Below are positions 1 through 8,008 of a stretch of 53,708 bases of DNA, piece after piece. The notes beneath the pieces were generated by a model. The model did no database searches, was not told the origin of the DNA, and worked only from the letters and a program-made list of their open reading frames with translations. The translations under genes were made by a program, and so were the position numbers. Source of the DNA: an uncultured Lachnospiraceae bacterium (lineage in GTDB: Bacteria; Bacillota; Clostridia; Lachnospirales; Lachnospiraceae); contig CANQDT010000015.1 in NCBI GenBank assembly GCA_947593735.1, positions 1 to 53,708 on the forward strand, read 5' to 3'. Position 1 is the stretch's first letter; each line of letters begins with the position of its first letter.

Positions 1-102
1 TTGGTAGTAAATTCAGCTTGAAATCCTGCTTGTATGCCCGTAAATCAAGGCTTTTTTGAGATAATCAACCATTTTTACAAGAAAATTTTTCCAAATTTAT
101 AC

Positions 103-130
103 TTGACAATATTTTCCAGTATATGATAAT
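103..130 (+). promoter_or_regulatory. Promoter of the Tad-like operon
   Basis: TTGACA (103-108) and GATAAT (125-130) are 16 bp apart in AT-rich DNA 46 bp before the first start codon. This is a good sigma-A match, read by eye. The rest of 1-175 shows no gene. Confidence 0.6.
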
Positions 131-175
131 ATCTTCCTAGAAATGTAAAATAATTACAGAAATGGAGAATGATGA

Positions 176-1045
176 TTGCTGAAACCACGGTATGACCAAA
201 AGAAAATAAGAAAAAAAATAAAGCGGTTTGCCCTTTCCGCCGGGCTGCTTGCCGTTGGCGGGATCGGGTTTGCCGGCATATGGCAGATGAAGCGCGGCTA
301 CAGGGAGGATATCCGCAGGCTGGAGCAGCAGGTGACGGAGAACCGGCGGACGGTTTATCTGGCGGACGTCCCGATCGGCTGCGGGAGTGTGATCCGAAAA
401 GATATGCTCCGGCAGGAGCGCGTCCTGACGGATCTTCCGTCGCGCTACTTTTTCCGGCAGGACGACATCGGCAAGCTCAGCGCCGTCGATATCGAGGAGG
501 GAAGCTATATCCTGCGTTCCATGATCATGGAGGAGGAGATCGAGGCGTCGCTGCGGGAAGAAGAATTTGGGATGCTGCATCTGAACAGCAATCTGAAAGA
601 GAATGATTTTGTAGACGTGCGGATCCTGTATCCGACCGGGGAAAATTATACGGTACTGTCCCGGGCGCGGCTGCGCAATTTGTCCCTGGAGGACAATAAT
701 TGCTTTTTCTGGCTGAATGAGGAGGAGATCCTGATGATGCACAGCGCCATTGTCGATACCTATCTCCATGAAGGGTCGAAGCTCTATACGGCAAAATACG
801 TCAAGCCGTCGGTACAGAAAGCAAGCACAGTAAATTATGATCCGAGCGCGCAGGTGCAGGAGCTGATCCGCAACAATCCGAATATTGTGGAGGTCGCTTC
901 GGAAAAACTCAGCGTGGCGAGGCGGGAGAGCATGGAAAAACGCATCCGTCAATATCTGGAACAATATCCGGAGGGGACGGAGGGAAAGACAACGAATCCG
1001 GAAGCGTTTGGAGGAAAGACCGCGGAGGTGGGAAATGGGCAGTAA
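176..1045 (+). CDS. SAF-domain membrane protein, CpaB/RcpC-like
   Basis: A 289-residue protein. It has a basic cytoplasmic N-terminus, one membrane helix at about residues 20-40, a short coiled region, and then a segment at about 58-130 that reads as a SAF domain (YLADVPIGCGSVIRKDML, with DLPSRYF further on). In Tad systems CpaB/RcpC is a periplasmic or cell-surface assembly factor. Here it would sit outside the membrane and work with the downstream TadA-type ATPase. The start is a TTG at 176 behind GGAG, because no in-frame ATG gives the membrane segment. It is the first gene of a tightly packed operon and overlaps the next gene by 11 nt. Family assignment is by domain order and neighbours; sequence similarity is modest. 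Confidence 0.7.
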   Translation: MLKPRYDQKKIRKKIKRFALSAGLLAVGGIGFAGIWQMKRGYREDIRRLEQQVTENRRTVYLADVPIGCGSVIRKDMLRQERVLTDLPSRYFFRQDDIGKLSAVDIEEGSYILRSMIMEEEIEASLREEEFGMLHLNSNLKENDFVDVRILYPTGENYTVLSRARLRNLSLEDNNCFFWLNEEEILMMHSAIVDTYLHEGSKLYTAKYVKPSVQKASTVNYDPSAQVQELIRNNPNIVEVASEKLSVARRESMEKRIRQYLEQYPEGTEGKTTNPEAFGGKTAEVGNGQ

Positions 1046-1682
1046 GATCATTGGATTTGTCGGCATCGAAAAATATGAGATCATGCATTATCTGTCCCGT
1101 GTTCTGCGGCAGCTGGGACAGACTGTCCTGCTCACGGATCAGTCCACGGAGCGCGCGCTGGCGTGCAGCGTTCCGGCTCCATTCCCGAACAGCAGGGAGA
1201 TCATGGATTATGACGGGGTGGATGTGGCGCTCAACGCCGGGCTTGAGGAACTGCCGCTTTCCGATTACCAGTACATATTGGCGGATTTCGGGTTTCAGGT
1301 TCGGCATCCGATGCTGGGCAGGTGCGACGCGGTCTATCTGGTGAGCGATCAGCAGCTGCACAATATCCGCGGGCTCTCGGCGATACAGCTGGAAAACCAT
1401 CAGCGCCGGTATCTGATCTTGAAAGAGTATTATGCCGGCAGGTTCAGCCCGGCATGCCTGTTTGAGGAAATGAAGCCGCTGATGATCAACGAAGAAAACA
1501 GCTACGCCCTTCAGATCGAGGAGCGGGATTATGAAAACTGCCTGAATTGCCAGTATGAGGATCAGATTTCAATGAAACGGCTTTCCCGTCCGGTGAAGCG
1601 CCTGTTGTATGAGATCCTGCTTTCCGACTTTTCCGCGGGGCAGATCGACCGGGCGCTGCGGCTGGCGGAAAGGGGCAGATGA
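1035..1682 (+). CDS. CpaE-like protein without a usable P-loop
   Basis: A 215-residue protein starting at ATG 1035 behind GGAGGTGG, inside the end of the cpaB-like gene. The opening beta strand and loop (SKIIGFVGIEKYEIMHYL) sit where a MinD/ParA-type ATPase would carry its KGGxGKT loop, but neither the glycines nor the lysine are there. The later sequence (ILADFGFQV, then AVYLVSDQQ) follows the strand order of a MinD-like fold. I infer a degenerate CpaE/TadZ-type localisation protein. With only its position and fold pattern to go on, it could also be an unrelated Rossmann-like protein. Confidence 0.5.
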   Translation: MGSKIIGFVGIEKYEIMHYLSRVLRQLGQTVLLTDQSTERALACSVPAPFPNSREIMDYDGVDVALNAGLEELPLSDYQYILADFGFQVRHPMLGRCDAVYLVSDQQLHNIRGLSAIQLENHQRRYLILKEYYAGRFSPACLFEEMKPLMINEENSYALQIEERDYENCLNCQYEDQISMKRLSRPVKRLLYEILLSDFSAGQIDRALRLAERGR

Positions 1683-1683
1683 C

Positions 1684-2490
1684 ATGAAGATCGGATTTTG
1701 GAGCCCTGTGCCGGGACAGGCGGGAACGACTGCCGCGCTGATCGGAACCGCGGTCAGGATGGCGGCGGACGGCGGATATCCCTGCATGATGTTTGACTGC
1801 CATTACCAGAACCAGCGCCTGTCGGACTATCTATATCAGAAAGAATACCGGGGGCTGGGCGAGTACGAAGGGGCGCTTGGCATGGACGCCCTGTTCCGGT
1901 ACGGAAAAGCCGGGCGGCTTGCGCAGGAGCAGCTCCGCTCCGCGGCGATCTCTTTTTTGCAGGAACGGCTTTTTTTGATCGCGGGGACGCGGAAAAGCAG
2001 TCCGGAGAGCTTTTATCAGGAATTAGCCGGGGCGTCGGACGATATTCTGCGCGCCGGGGCGGGATTTGACGGGCACAGCCTGTTTGACCTGGAAGCCGGG
2101 GACCGGAGAGAGACGGCGGGGATGTTGGAGGGCATGGATCTGATCGTGGTCTGTTTTCCCCAGAACCCGATGATCATTCGGGAATATTTTCAAAAATATT
2201 CCATTCCCCTGAGCAAATGCTATTTCCTGCTTGGAAATTATGACCGGCGTTCCCGGTTTAACGAGCGGAATCTGAGGAGCCATTTCCGCGGTTTCCACAG
2301 CTACAATCTCGGCCGCCTGTCCCACTGTACCGGCTACGGGGACGCGCTGTGCCGGCAGGACGGTCTCCGCTACCTGCTCCGGAACCTGAAAAAAGAACGG
2401 CTGCAAAAGGACGCCGACGCGATGTTCCGGGACCTGGACCGGATCCGGGATCAGATTCAGCGCCGGCTCGATAAAGGAGGATATCATTGA
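1684..2490 (+). CDS. MinD/CpaE-like protein with altered Walker A
   Basis: A 268-residue protein one base after the preceding stop. The N-terminus (MKIGFWSPVPGQAGTTAAL) matches the MinD/CpaE fold: a beta strand, then the loop GQAGTT in place of GGxGKTT, so both lysines of the deviant Walker A motif are missing. Later strands (MMFDCHY, LIVVCFPQNP) fit the same fold. In Tad systems CpaE/TadZ recruits the ATPase to a pole. This copy and its upstream neighbour may act as a structural pair rather than as ATPases; that is inference. It ends 4 nt inside the tadA-like gene, so translation is probably coupled. Confidence 0.6.
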   Translation: MKIGFWSPVPGQAGTTAALIGTAVRMAADGGYPCMMFDCHYQNQRLSDYLYQKEYRGLGEYEGALGMDALFRYGKAGRLAQEQLRSAAISFLQERLFLIAGTRKSSPESFYQELAGASDDILRAGAGFDGHSLFDLEAGDRRETAGMLEGMDLIVVCFPQNPMIIREYFQKYSIPLSKCYFLLGNYDRRSRFNERNLRSHFRGFHSYNLGRLSHCTGYGDALCRQDGLRYLLRNLKKERLQKDADAMFRDLDRIRDQIQRRLDKGGYH

Positions 2491-4085
2491 AAGTCAGAAA
2501 AGAGGAACGATATTCACTGGATCATCTTCGGGAAGGGATCGGAACCGTCTTTAATCAGCTGATGAAGATCAATGTGAAGGATCTCAATCTGAACCGGGCG
2601 GATTCCCTGGAATATGAACAAAATAAGAAGTATCTCCGCCAGGCGCTCCGCACATGCTGCTACGGCGATGTGGAGGCGAAGCGGTATGTGAAAGAATATA
2701 TGAAAGACCTGCTGGAAAACCAGTTCGGCATCGGACCGGAAACGATCGGCATGGCGCTGCCGTTCGGGGAGCCGTCGAGGCTGACGGCAGCCGACAAGTT
2801 TGACATCCTGCTCCATTGCTACCGAAAACAATATGGCGCGGGCGGACTGGAACGGTTTCTCGTTGACAACGGGCTGTTCGTCGGAAAAGAGAGCGAAAAC
2901 GGGATCCGGTATGAGGTGACGGCGATGGACGTGGAGCGGCTGTATCATTCCCACAGGGAAATCGTGGACCGGATGGATTTCAGCGACCGGCTGGAGATCG
3001 TCACCCAGAGGATCTACCAGTGTTACCGGGGACACGGGGTTATCGACGAGATCCGGGATATGAAAGTGGATGGCGTCAGCGGGGGCGTTTCCGGCATCCG
3101 TCCGTATGAGAGCGTATGGATTTTTTTTCAGGGAAAGACCATCCATCTGTCCTTTTTGAGCTTTGGGACGCAGCAGGAGCTGGAGCGCGTCTGCAAAAAT
3201 ATATACCGGTACGGGAGTCCGGGTCAGCTGTCGGCGGCGCGGGGATATATCGTGAACGAGATGGCGGACGGGTCGCGCGTGATCGTCGTCCGACCCCCGT
3301 TCGCGGAGAGCTGGGCGTTTTTCATCCGCAAGTTTGACAGCATCCGGAAAGCGAAGGTTGAAGAACTGATCACCGACGAAAATTACGCCCTTGCGATCGA
3401 GACAATGAAATGGCTGATGAAGGGGTGCCAGGTGATCGGCATTACGGGGTCGCAGGGAAGCGGGAAAACGACGCTTCTCATGTCGCTGGTGCAATACATC
3501 AACGAGTCGTATACGCTCCGGATCCAGGAACTGACCTTTGAGCTGAATCTGCGGAAGTTATATCCGGACCGGAATATCGTCAGCTTTCGGGAAACGCCGA
3601 ACGTCAGCGGGCAGGAAGGGCTGGATCTGCAGAAAAAAACGGACGGGACCGTAAATATCCTCGGCGAAGTCGCGACCGCGCCGGTGGCGTCCTGGCTGAT
3701 CCAGATCGGGCAGGTTGCGTCTTTGTTTACCGTTTTTACCCACCATGCGAAGACGACGCGGGATCTCGTCATCTCCCTGCGCAACGCGCTGCTCAGCTCC
3801 GGCGGATTTTCCAATGAGAGAGTGGCGGAGGAGCAGGTCGCGGATACCATCCGGTTCGATATTCATATGAATCGGGATGTTTACGGCCATCGCTATATCG
3901 AGAGGATCACGGAGATCATTTCGGAACCGCTGGGAGAGCGTATGTTCCGCACGGCGGATATCCTTGTCTGGGAGGACGGGGCTTATTACCGTAAAAATCC
4001 GATCAGCCCGGAAATTGCCTGCCGGATGATGGGATGTATGAGAGCGGAGGAGAAAAGGGAATTTGAAATCTTTAATCAGATATAG
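2487..4085 (+). CDS. TadA/CpaF-type secretion ATPase
   Basis: A 532-residue hexameric-type ATPase expected to energise pilus or pseudopilus assembly at the inner face of the membrane. A complete Walker A (GSQGSGKTTLL) lies near residue 320. It is preceded by the usual N-terminal half, with SARGYIVNEMADGSRV and VRPPF. The Walker B/Glu region reads ILGEVATAP where most family members have GEVRGxEA, so one conserved arginine is replaced. A histidine box (FTHHAKTTRDL) follows. The start is TTG 2487 behind AAAGGAGG. It overlaps the next gene by 23 nt. The family is clear; the exact subfamily is divergent. Confidence 0.85.
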   Translation: MKVRKEERYSLDHLREGIGTVFNQLMKINVKDLNLNRADSLEYEQNKKYLRQALRTCCYGDVEAKRYVKEYMKDLLENQFGIGPETIGMALPFGEPSRLTAADKFDILLHCYRKQYGAGGLERFLVDNGLFVGKESENGIRYEVTAMDVERLYHSHREIVDRMDFSDRLEIVTQRIYQCYRGHGVIDEIRDMKVDGVSGGVSGIRPYESVWIFFQGKTIHLSFLSFGTQQELERVCKNIYRYGSPGQLSAARGYIVNEMADGSRVIVVRPPFAESWAFFIRKFDSIRKAKVEELITDENYALAIETMKWLMKGCQVIGITGSQGSGKTTLLMSLVQYINESYTLRIQELTFELNLRKLYPDRNIVSFRETPNVSGQEGLDLQKKTDGTVNILGEVATAPVASWLIQIGQVASLFTVFTHHAKTTRDLVISLRNALLSSGGFSNERVAEEQVADTIRFDIHMNRDVYGHRYIERITEIISEPLGERMFRTADILVWEDGAYYRKNPISPEIACRMMGCMRAEEKREFEIFNQI

Positions 4086-5949
4086 GAACCGGCTCTATGA
4101 GTTTCTTGCCCAATGGATCGTTACCCGCCGTTATATCCATAAGCTGGAGCTGGAATATGACATCCTGCGTCCGGGCGACCGGTCGGGGAAGCGGTCGAAG
4201 ATCCTGCGGATCCTGGGGATTTCCTTGCTTGCCATGGCGGCGATGATCGGATGGTCGGTCCGGCAGGGGCTGGACGGATACAGCGTAACGGTCACGGCAG
4301 CGATGCTTTATATAGTATATCATCAGGTGATCCATGTGCATTTAAAGCGAGAAGAATACCGGCTGCTGTCGGATCTGGAAAACTTTCTCGGCGATATGCG
4401 CCATGAATATTATGTGACGCAGATGGTGGACGAGGCGGTATATGAGGCGGCGCAGAAATCGAGGGGACCGATGCGCCTGCACGGGGAATACATATATGAA
4501 CTGTTGTCGGATCCCGACATGGAGGGCGTGCTGGAACGATATCAGGAATCCGCGCCGAACGGCTATTTTAAAACGCTGCTTGCCATCTGTATGTCCGCGA
4601 TCCAGTTCGGGGACAAAATCGTGGACCGCCAGTCGCTGTTTCTGATGAACCTGTCAAACCTGAAGCGGGAAGTAAATGTCGAACTGCTGAAGCGGAACCG
4701 GATATCCTACGCGTTTTCCGGGCTTGTCGTTGTCTGCGTCGCGCCGATGCTCGCGCTAAAAGGGATCGAGCGGTGGGGGATCGGGAATCTGCCGGAGCTG
4801 GTTGAATTTTATCATGGCACATGGGGCGTACTGTGCGCGGTCTGGATCGTGATCAGTTCCCTCCTGTCCTATCATATTGTGATGGTGCTGAAAGAAAATA
4901 TCCGGATCCGCACGACGGAGCATCCGGTTACGGAGCGGATCCTCCGGATCCCGCTGATCCACCGGCTGTTGTGGGCATGTCTGAATCATAACTATGGAAG
5001 AACCATGAGACAGAAAGAAATCTTAAAGAGAGCGGGGGACAGTATGTCTGTCGTGGAGCTGCTCTGCCGGAGGATTCTGTTTGGATGCATTGCCTTTTTC
5101 TCCGGGATCTGCATTTCTGTCGCGGTTCACGGCACCAACCGGAACCGGCTGTCCGCGGATGTGACCAATGTGGAAGATTTATCCGCGCGGGCGGATGAAG
5201 ATGCGCTGCGGGAAATGAAACGGGTCATTCCCATGCTGACGGAGAGATACAGCGGGCGGGTTCCGGAGGAGGAAACGGTTCAGTTTCATATCCGGGAGCT
5301 ATGGCCGCAGGGGGAGGAGGAACTGGTTTCCGTGACTGCCGCCGAGATCCGCGCCCGCTGCATCCGGATCCGGGCGGAACGGATCCACTGGTACGAACCG
5401 GTGATCTGGCTGCTCCTGGCGCTGGCGGGATTTTTCTTTCCATTCTGGTTCCTGCTTTGGCGGACAAAGGTTCGGCAGATGAATATGGAGGACGAGGTGA
5501 TCCAGTTTCAGTCGGTCATCCTGATGCTGATCTATTTTGAGCAGGTGACGGTAGAAATGCTGCTCCGGTGGATGGAAAATTTCGCCGATATTTTCCATAC
5601 TTCCATTGAAAAGTGCATTAACAATTATCCATGGAACGACAAAAAAGCGCTGGAGACATTAAAAGAGGAAGAACCGTTCGAGCCTTTTTCCAGGATCATA
5701 GAAAATATGGAAATGTGCGAGCAGATCGGCGTGAGGAAAGCATTTGAGGAGATCGCCGTGGACCGGGGGCATTTTCAGGAAAAAAGAAAACAGGAAAATG
5801 AAGTCCGGATCAATAAAAAAGCGGTGTACGCGAGGATCGCGGCATATGTGCCCCTGATATCGACCGTGGGACTGTATCTGATCGTCCCGTTTGTTGTGGA
5901 AAGCATGTCGCAGCTGATGCAATATTCGATTCAGATGCAGTCGCTGTGA
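4063..5949 (+). CDS. Tad inner-membrane platform protein, TadB-TadC-like
   Basis: A 628-residue polytopic membrane protein. Two regions resemble T2SSF/TadB-TadC modules. The first has helices at about 48-90 and 215-285 around a cytoplasmic part (SDLENFLGDMRHEYYVTQMV). The second has helices at about 335-355, 445-470 and 600-620 around FQSVILMLIYFEQVTVEMLL. In typical systems TadB and TadC are separate proteins of about 300 residues; here the length and layout suggest one chain carrying both. Between the halves is a charged extracytoplasmic-looking stretch (about 360-440). The start is TTG 4063, overlapping tadA. The fusion reading is my inference. Confidence 0.65.
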   Translation: MKSLIRYRNRLYEFLAQWIVTRRYIHKLELEYDILRPGDRSGKRSKILRILGISLLAMAAMIGWSVRQGLDGYSVTVTAAMLYIVYHQVIHVHLKREEYRLLSDLENFLGDMRHEYYVTQMVDEAVYEAAQKSRGPMRLHGEYIYELLSDPDMEGVLERYQESAPNGYFKTLLAICMSAIQFGDKIVDRQSLFLMNLSNLKREVNVELLKRNRISYAFSGLVVVCVAPMLALKGIERWGIGNLPELVEFYHGTWGVLCAVWIVISSLLSYHIVMVLKENIRIRTTEHPVTERILRIPLIHRLLWACLNHNYGRTMRQKEILKRAGDSMSVVELLCRRILFGCIAFFSGICISVAVHGTNRNRLSADVTNVEDLSARADEDALREMKRVIPMLTERYSGRVPEEETVQFHIRELWPQGEEELVSVTAAEIRARCIRIRAERIHWYEPVIWLLLALAGFFFPFWFLLWRTKVRQMNMEDEVIQFQSVILMLIYFEQVTVEMLLRWMENFADIFHTSIEKCINNYPWNDKKALETLKEEEPFEPFSRIIENMEMCEQIGVRKAFEEIAVDRGHFQEKRKQENEVRINKKAVYARIAAYVPLISTVGLYLIVPFVVESMSQLMQYSIQMQSL

Positions 5950-6011
5950 CAGGGAAAGGAGGTGATGGAAAAGTCCGTATGTAACAAAAAATTCAGGAAA
6001 GGAGGAGTGAA

Positions 6012-6449
6012 ATGGAGAACAGTTTAAAGGGATTGATCCTGGCGGCGGGAATCGTGATCACCTGTCTTGTCGTGGGCGTCGGGTTTTATGTATCGCGGGA
6101 AGCAAAGTCCGCGTCTGTGAAAGCGACCGGACAGATCAATGAGATCACTTCGGAGCTGGACGAGCCGGCGAAAGTGATGTATGACGGCGCGGTAGTATCC
6201 GGACGGGAAGTGCTGGAAGTGATCGAAAAATATTATAACGACCCGACCGACGCGATGCTGATCAAAGTCGCGACATTGGAAGCTCCCGAGACATATACGT
6301 CTTACGGGACCGTCGGGGAAGAAAAGAAAAACTATACCCAGACAAAGCAGAACCAGACGGATTATATCAACCCGGCAGGAAAGTTTCTGGGAAAAGTAGA
6401 CCGGAACGACAGCAAGACGATTACGGGAATCACATTTATCCAGCAGTAG
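6012..6449 (+). CDS. Single-helix pilin-like protein, paralog 1
   Basis: A 145-residue protein beginning MENSLKGLILAAGIVITCLV: a very short N-terminus, one hydrophobic helix (about 6-28) and a soluble extracytoplasmic domain of about 115 residues with no cysteine. There is no G-xxxx-E prepilin-peptidase site and no signal-peptidase box, so it probably stays anchored by its helix. It shares its first 33 residues almost exactly with the gene at 7463 and more loosely with the one at 7037. A strong Shine-Dalgarno (AGGAGG) precedes ATG 6012. Its role is unknown; its place directly after the TadB/C-like gene suggests a pseudopilin or secreted-substrate role. Confidence 0.7.
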   Translation: MENSLKGLILAAGIVITCLVVGVGFYVSREAKSASVKATGQINEITSELDEPAKVMYDGAVVSGREVLEVIEKYYNDPTDAMLIKVATLEAPETYTSYGTVGEEKKNYTQTKQNQTDYINPAGKFLGKVDRNDSKTITGITFIQQ

Positions 6450-6465
6450 AAAGGAAAGGGAAACG

Positions 6466-6606
6466 ATGAAAAACGGACTACAGGCGGGCCTGGCGCAGGG
6501 AGCGGGAGCGCTGCTGTTCCTGCTCGCGCTTACAGTATTTTTCCGGTTTTACCGCATTGCGGATCAACTGGCGGAGGCGGTCATATGGATGTATTCGGCA
6601 GGATAA
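6466..6606 (+). CDS. Small membrane protein (46 aa) in Tad-like operon
   Basis: This short frame translates to 46 residues: MKNGLQAGLAQGAGAL, a hydrophobic run to about residue 28, then FRFYRIADQLAEAV and a short tail. It has AAGGAAAGG as ribosome-binding site, and its end overlaps the following gene by 22 nt, which argues that it is translated. A single short helix with a polar tail resembles the minor pilin-like proteins of pilus operons. No specific function can be read from it. Confidence 0.6.
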   Translation: MKNGLQAGLAQGAGALLFLLALTVFFRFYRIADQLAEAVIWMYSAG

Positions 6607-6896
6607 CGGCAGTTCTTTTGAGCATAGCATTGTTTTTCGGCTTGCCATGCGTCTATTATCGGATGAAGAAGGAAGATCTCACCTATCTTTATACGCTGCA
6701 GGAAACGGCGCGGTTTATCGACCGGGTCCGGGACAATGGAGGGCTCACGGAAAAATTATATGGAGATTATCTGGACCGGCTGGAGGCGTTCGGGCCGCCG
6801 GGGCAGGTAAAACTGGAGGAGGAAGACGGCTGGCTGACCGTCAGGATCTCCAATGGATTTGTATATGGAGGGAGAATCAGAAATGAAGATGGTTAA
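6585..6896 (+). CDS. Minor pilin-like membrane protein
   Basis: A 103-residue protein with an N-terminal helix (about 6-25, ITAVLLSIALFFGLPCVYY) followed by about 75 polar residues, ending in GRIRNEDG. The layout is that of a TadE/TadF- or pseudopilin-type protein, but no family motif is recognisable. It overlaps the genes on both sides (22 nt upstream, 14 nt downstream). That is typical of this operon and implies coupled translation. Confidence 0.6.
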   Translation: MDVFGRITAVLLSIALFFGLPCVYYRMKKEDLTYLYTLQETARFIDRVRDNGGLTEKLYGDYLDRLEAFGPPGQVKLEEEDGWLTVRISNGFVYGGRIRNEDG

Positions 6897-7047
6897 CTAT
6901 GCGTTGTTGTTTGTCTGTATAACGTTTCCCTTTTGTCTCATTCTGGATCTGAAGATCCAGATGGCAAAGGAATCAGCAAAGCAGGAAGCAAAAAATTATA
7001 TTGTGATGGAAAGCCGGACGGAGGAGATGCAAAATCATGGAGAATAG
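6883..7047 (+). CDS. Small membrane protein (54 aa)
   Basis: ATG 6883 (MKMVNYALLFVCITFPF) is preferred to an upstream in-frame ATG because GGAGGGA lies 8 bases ahead and the hydrophobic segment then begins at once. The product is one helix followed by a charged tail (QMAKESAKQEAKNYIV). It overlaps its neighbours by 14 and 11 nt. It is probably another one-helix component of the Tad-like apparatus; I cannot name it. Confidence 0.55.
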   Translation: MKMVNYALLFVCITFPFCLILDLKIQMAKESAKQEAKNYIVMESRTEEMQNHGE

Positions 7048-7441
7048 CCTGGCGGGGCTCATGATGGCGGCAGGCACGGTCGTGACCTGCATTATCATCA
7101 GCCTGGGATTTTTCCTCGCGCGGGAGGGAAAGGGACTGGCCCTGGAAGCCTCCAACCAGATGCAGGAAGCGAGGATCGCGATCAGCGAGCAGGGAGAATT
7201 GCGGTATGACCGGGTATATCTGACCGGGACGCAGGTGATCGCGGCGATCAAAAAATATGAAACAGACCATACCGTGACCGTGACGACAGCGAAACAGACG
7301 ATGCAATTTCCGATCCGCTCAATGGAACAGGTCTATGATCCGGGAAGCGTCTTTTATATCCAGCCGGACGGCAGGTTCTGGAGCACGGTTGTACGAAACG
7401 GTTCCGGGATAATAACGGGATTTCAGTTTGTTCAGAAGTAA
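7037..7441 (+). CDS. Single-helix pilin-like protein, paralog 2
   Basis: A 134-residue protein, MENSLAGLMMAAGTVVTCII at the N-terminus, so it belongs with the genes at 6012 and 7463, although its soluble domain has diverged. All three keep a region of the type YD(G/R)..(V/L)(T/S)G.(E/Q)V near residues 55-70, and a closing motif in which the chain returns to a hydrophobic strand (GIITGFQFVQK here, TITGITFIQQ in paralog 1). It has one helix, no cysteine in the soluble part and no prepilin cleavage site. Confidence 0.65.
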   Translation: MENSLAGLMMAAGTVVTCIIISLGFFLAREGKGLALEASNQMQEARIAISEQGELRYDRVYLTGTQVIAAIKKYETDHTVTVTTAKQTMQFPIRSMEQVYDPGSVFYIQPDGRFWSTVVRNGSGIITGFQFVQK

Positions 7442-7462
7442 TCAGGCGGGAAAGGAGGAAAA

Positions 7463-7927
7463 ATGGAAAACAGCTTAAAAGGATTGATCCTGGCGGCGGG
7501 GATCGTCATCACCTGTCTTGTTGTCGGCGTCGGATTTTATGTGTCGCGGGAGGCAAAGAGTTCGTCTCTGGACGCAGCCGGGCAGATTCAGGAAATGGTG
7601 TCGGATGTGGATAATCCGAAATTGATGATATACGACGGCGCCAAGGTGACGGGCAGCGAAGTGTTGTGGATACTGGAGCATATTGCCGGGAAAAAGTGCC
7701 CGGTATATGTCCAGACGATGAACGGCCAGAAATTGATGTATCAGCAGATCGAAAACTACAACAAGGTCTACGCGCCATATAAGGATAAGGAAAACCATAT
7801 CAATCCGAATGCCGTTTTTACGGGAGAAGCGGTCCGAAATAAAAACGGGGTCGTCAGCTGCCTGTCGTTTTGTCAGGAAGGAGCAACCCCGCAGGATATC
7901 TGGTATGACTTAAAGATCTTCGATTAG
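7463..7927 (+). CDS. Single-helix pilin-like protein, paralog 3
   Basis: A 154-residue protein whose first 33 residues are nearly identical to the product at 6012 (MENSLKGLILAAGIVITCLV onward). The soluble part differs: it contains cysteines (KKCPVYVQ, SCLSFCQEG) and extends about 15 residues further. It is the last gene of the operon; a 12-bp hairpin follows at 7961. Near-identical N-termini with divergent exteriors suggest recent duplication, or selection on the membrane part by a shared platform protein. Confidence 0.7.
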   Translation: MENSLKGLILAAGIVITCLVVGVGFYVSREAKSSSLDAAGQIQEMVSDVDNPKLMIYDGAKVTGSEVLWILEHIAGKKCPVYVQTMNGQKLMYQQIENYNKVYAPYKDKENHINPNAVFTGEAVRNKNGVVSCLSFCQEGATPQDIWYDLKIFD

Positions 7928-7960
7928 GGAAAGGGATACGGAGAAACGCTGCCAGATACA

Positions 7961-7990
7961 GCAGGAGCCGGCAGGCGCGCCGGCTCCTGT
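7961..7990. terminator. Hairpin between convergent Tad-like operon and kdgK
   Basis: GCAGGAGCCGGC (7961-7972) pairs with GCCGGCTCCTGT (7979-7990) over a 6-nt loop. Neither side has a strong U-tract, although GGTTTTATC follows on the plus strand. It is placed where both converging operons must stop. Confidence 0.5.
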
Positions 7991-8008
7991 CCCTGGCGGT
8001 TTTATCTT

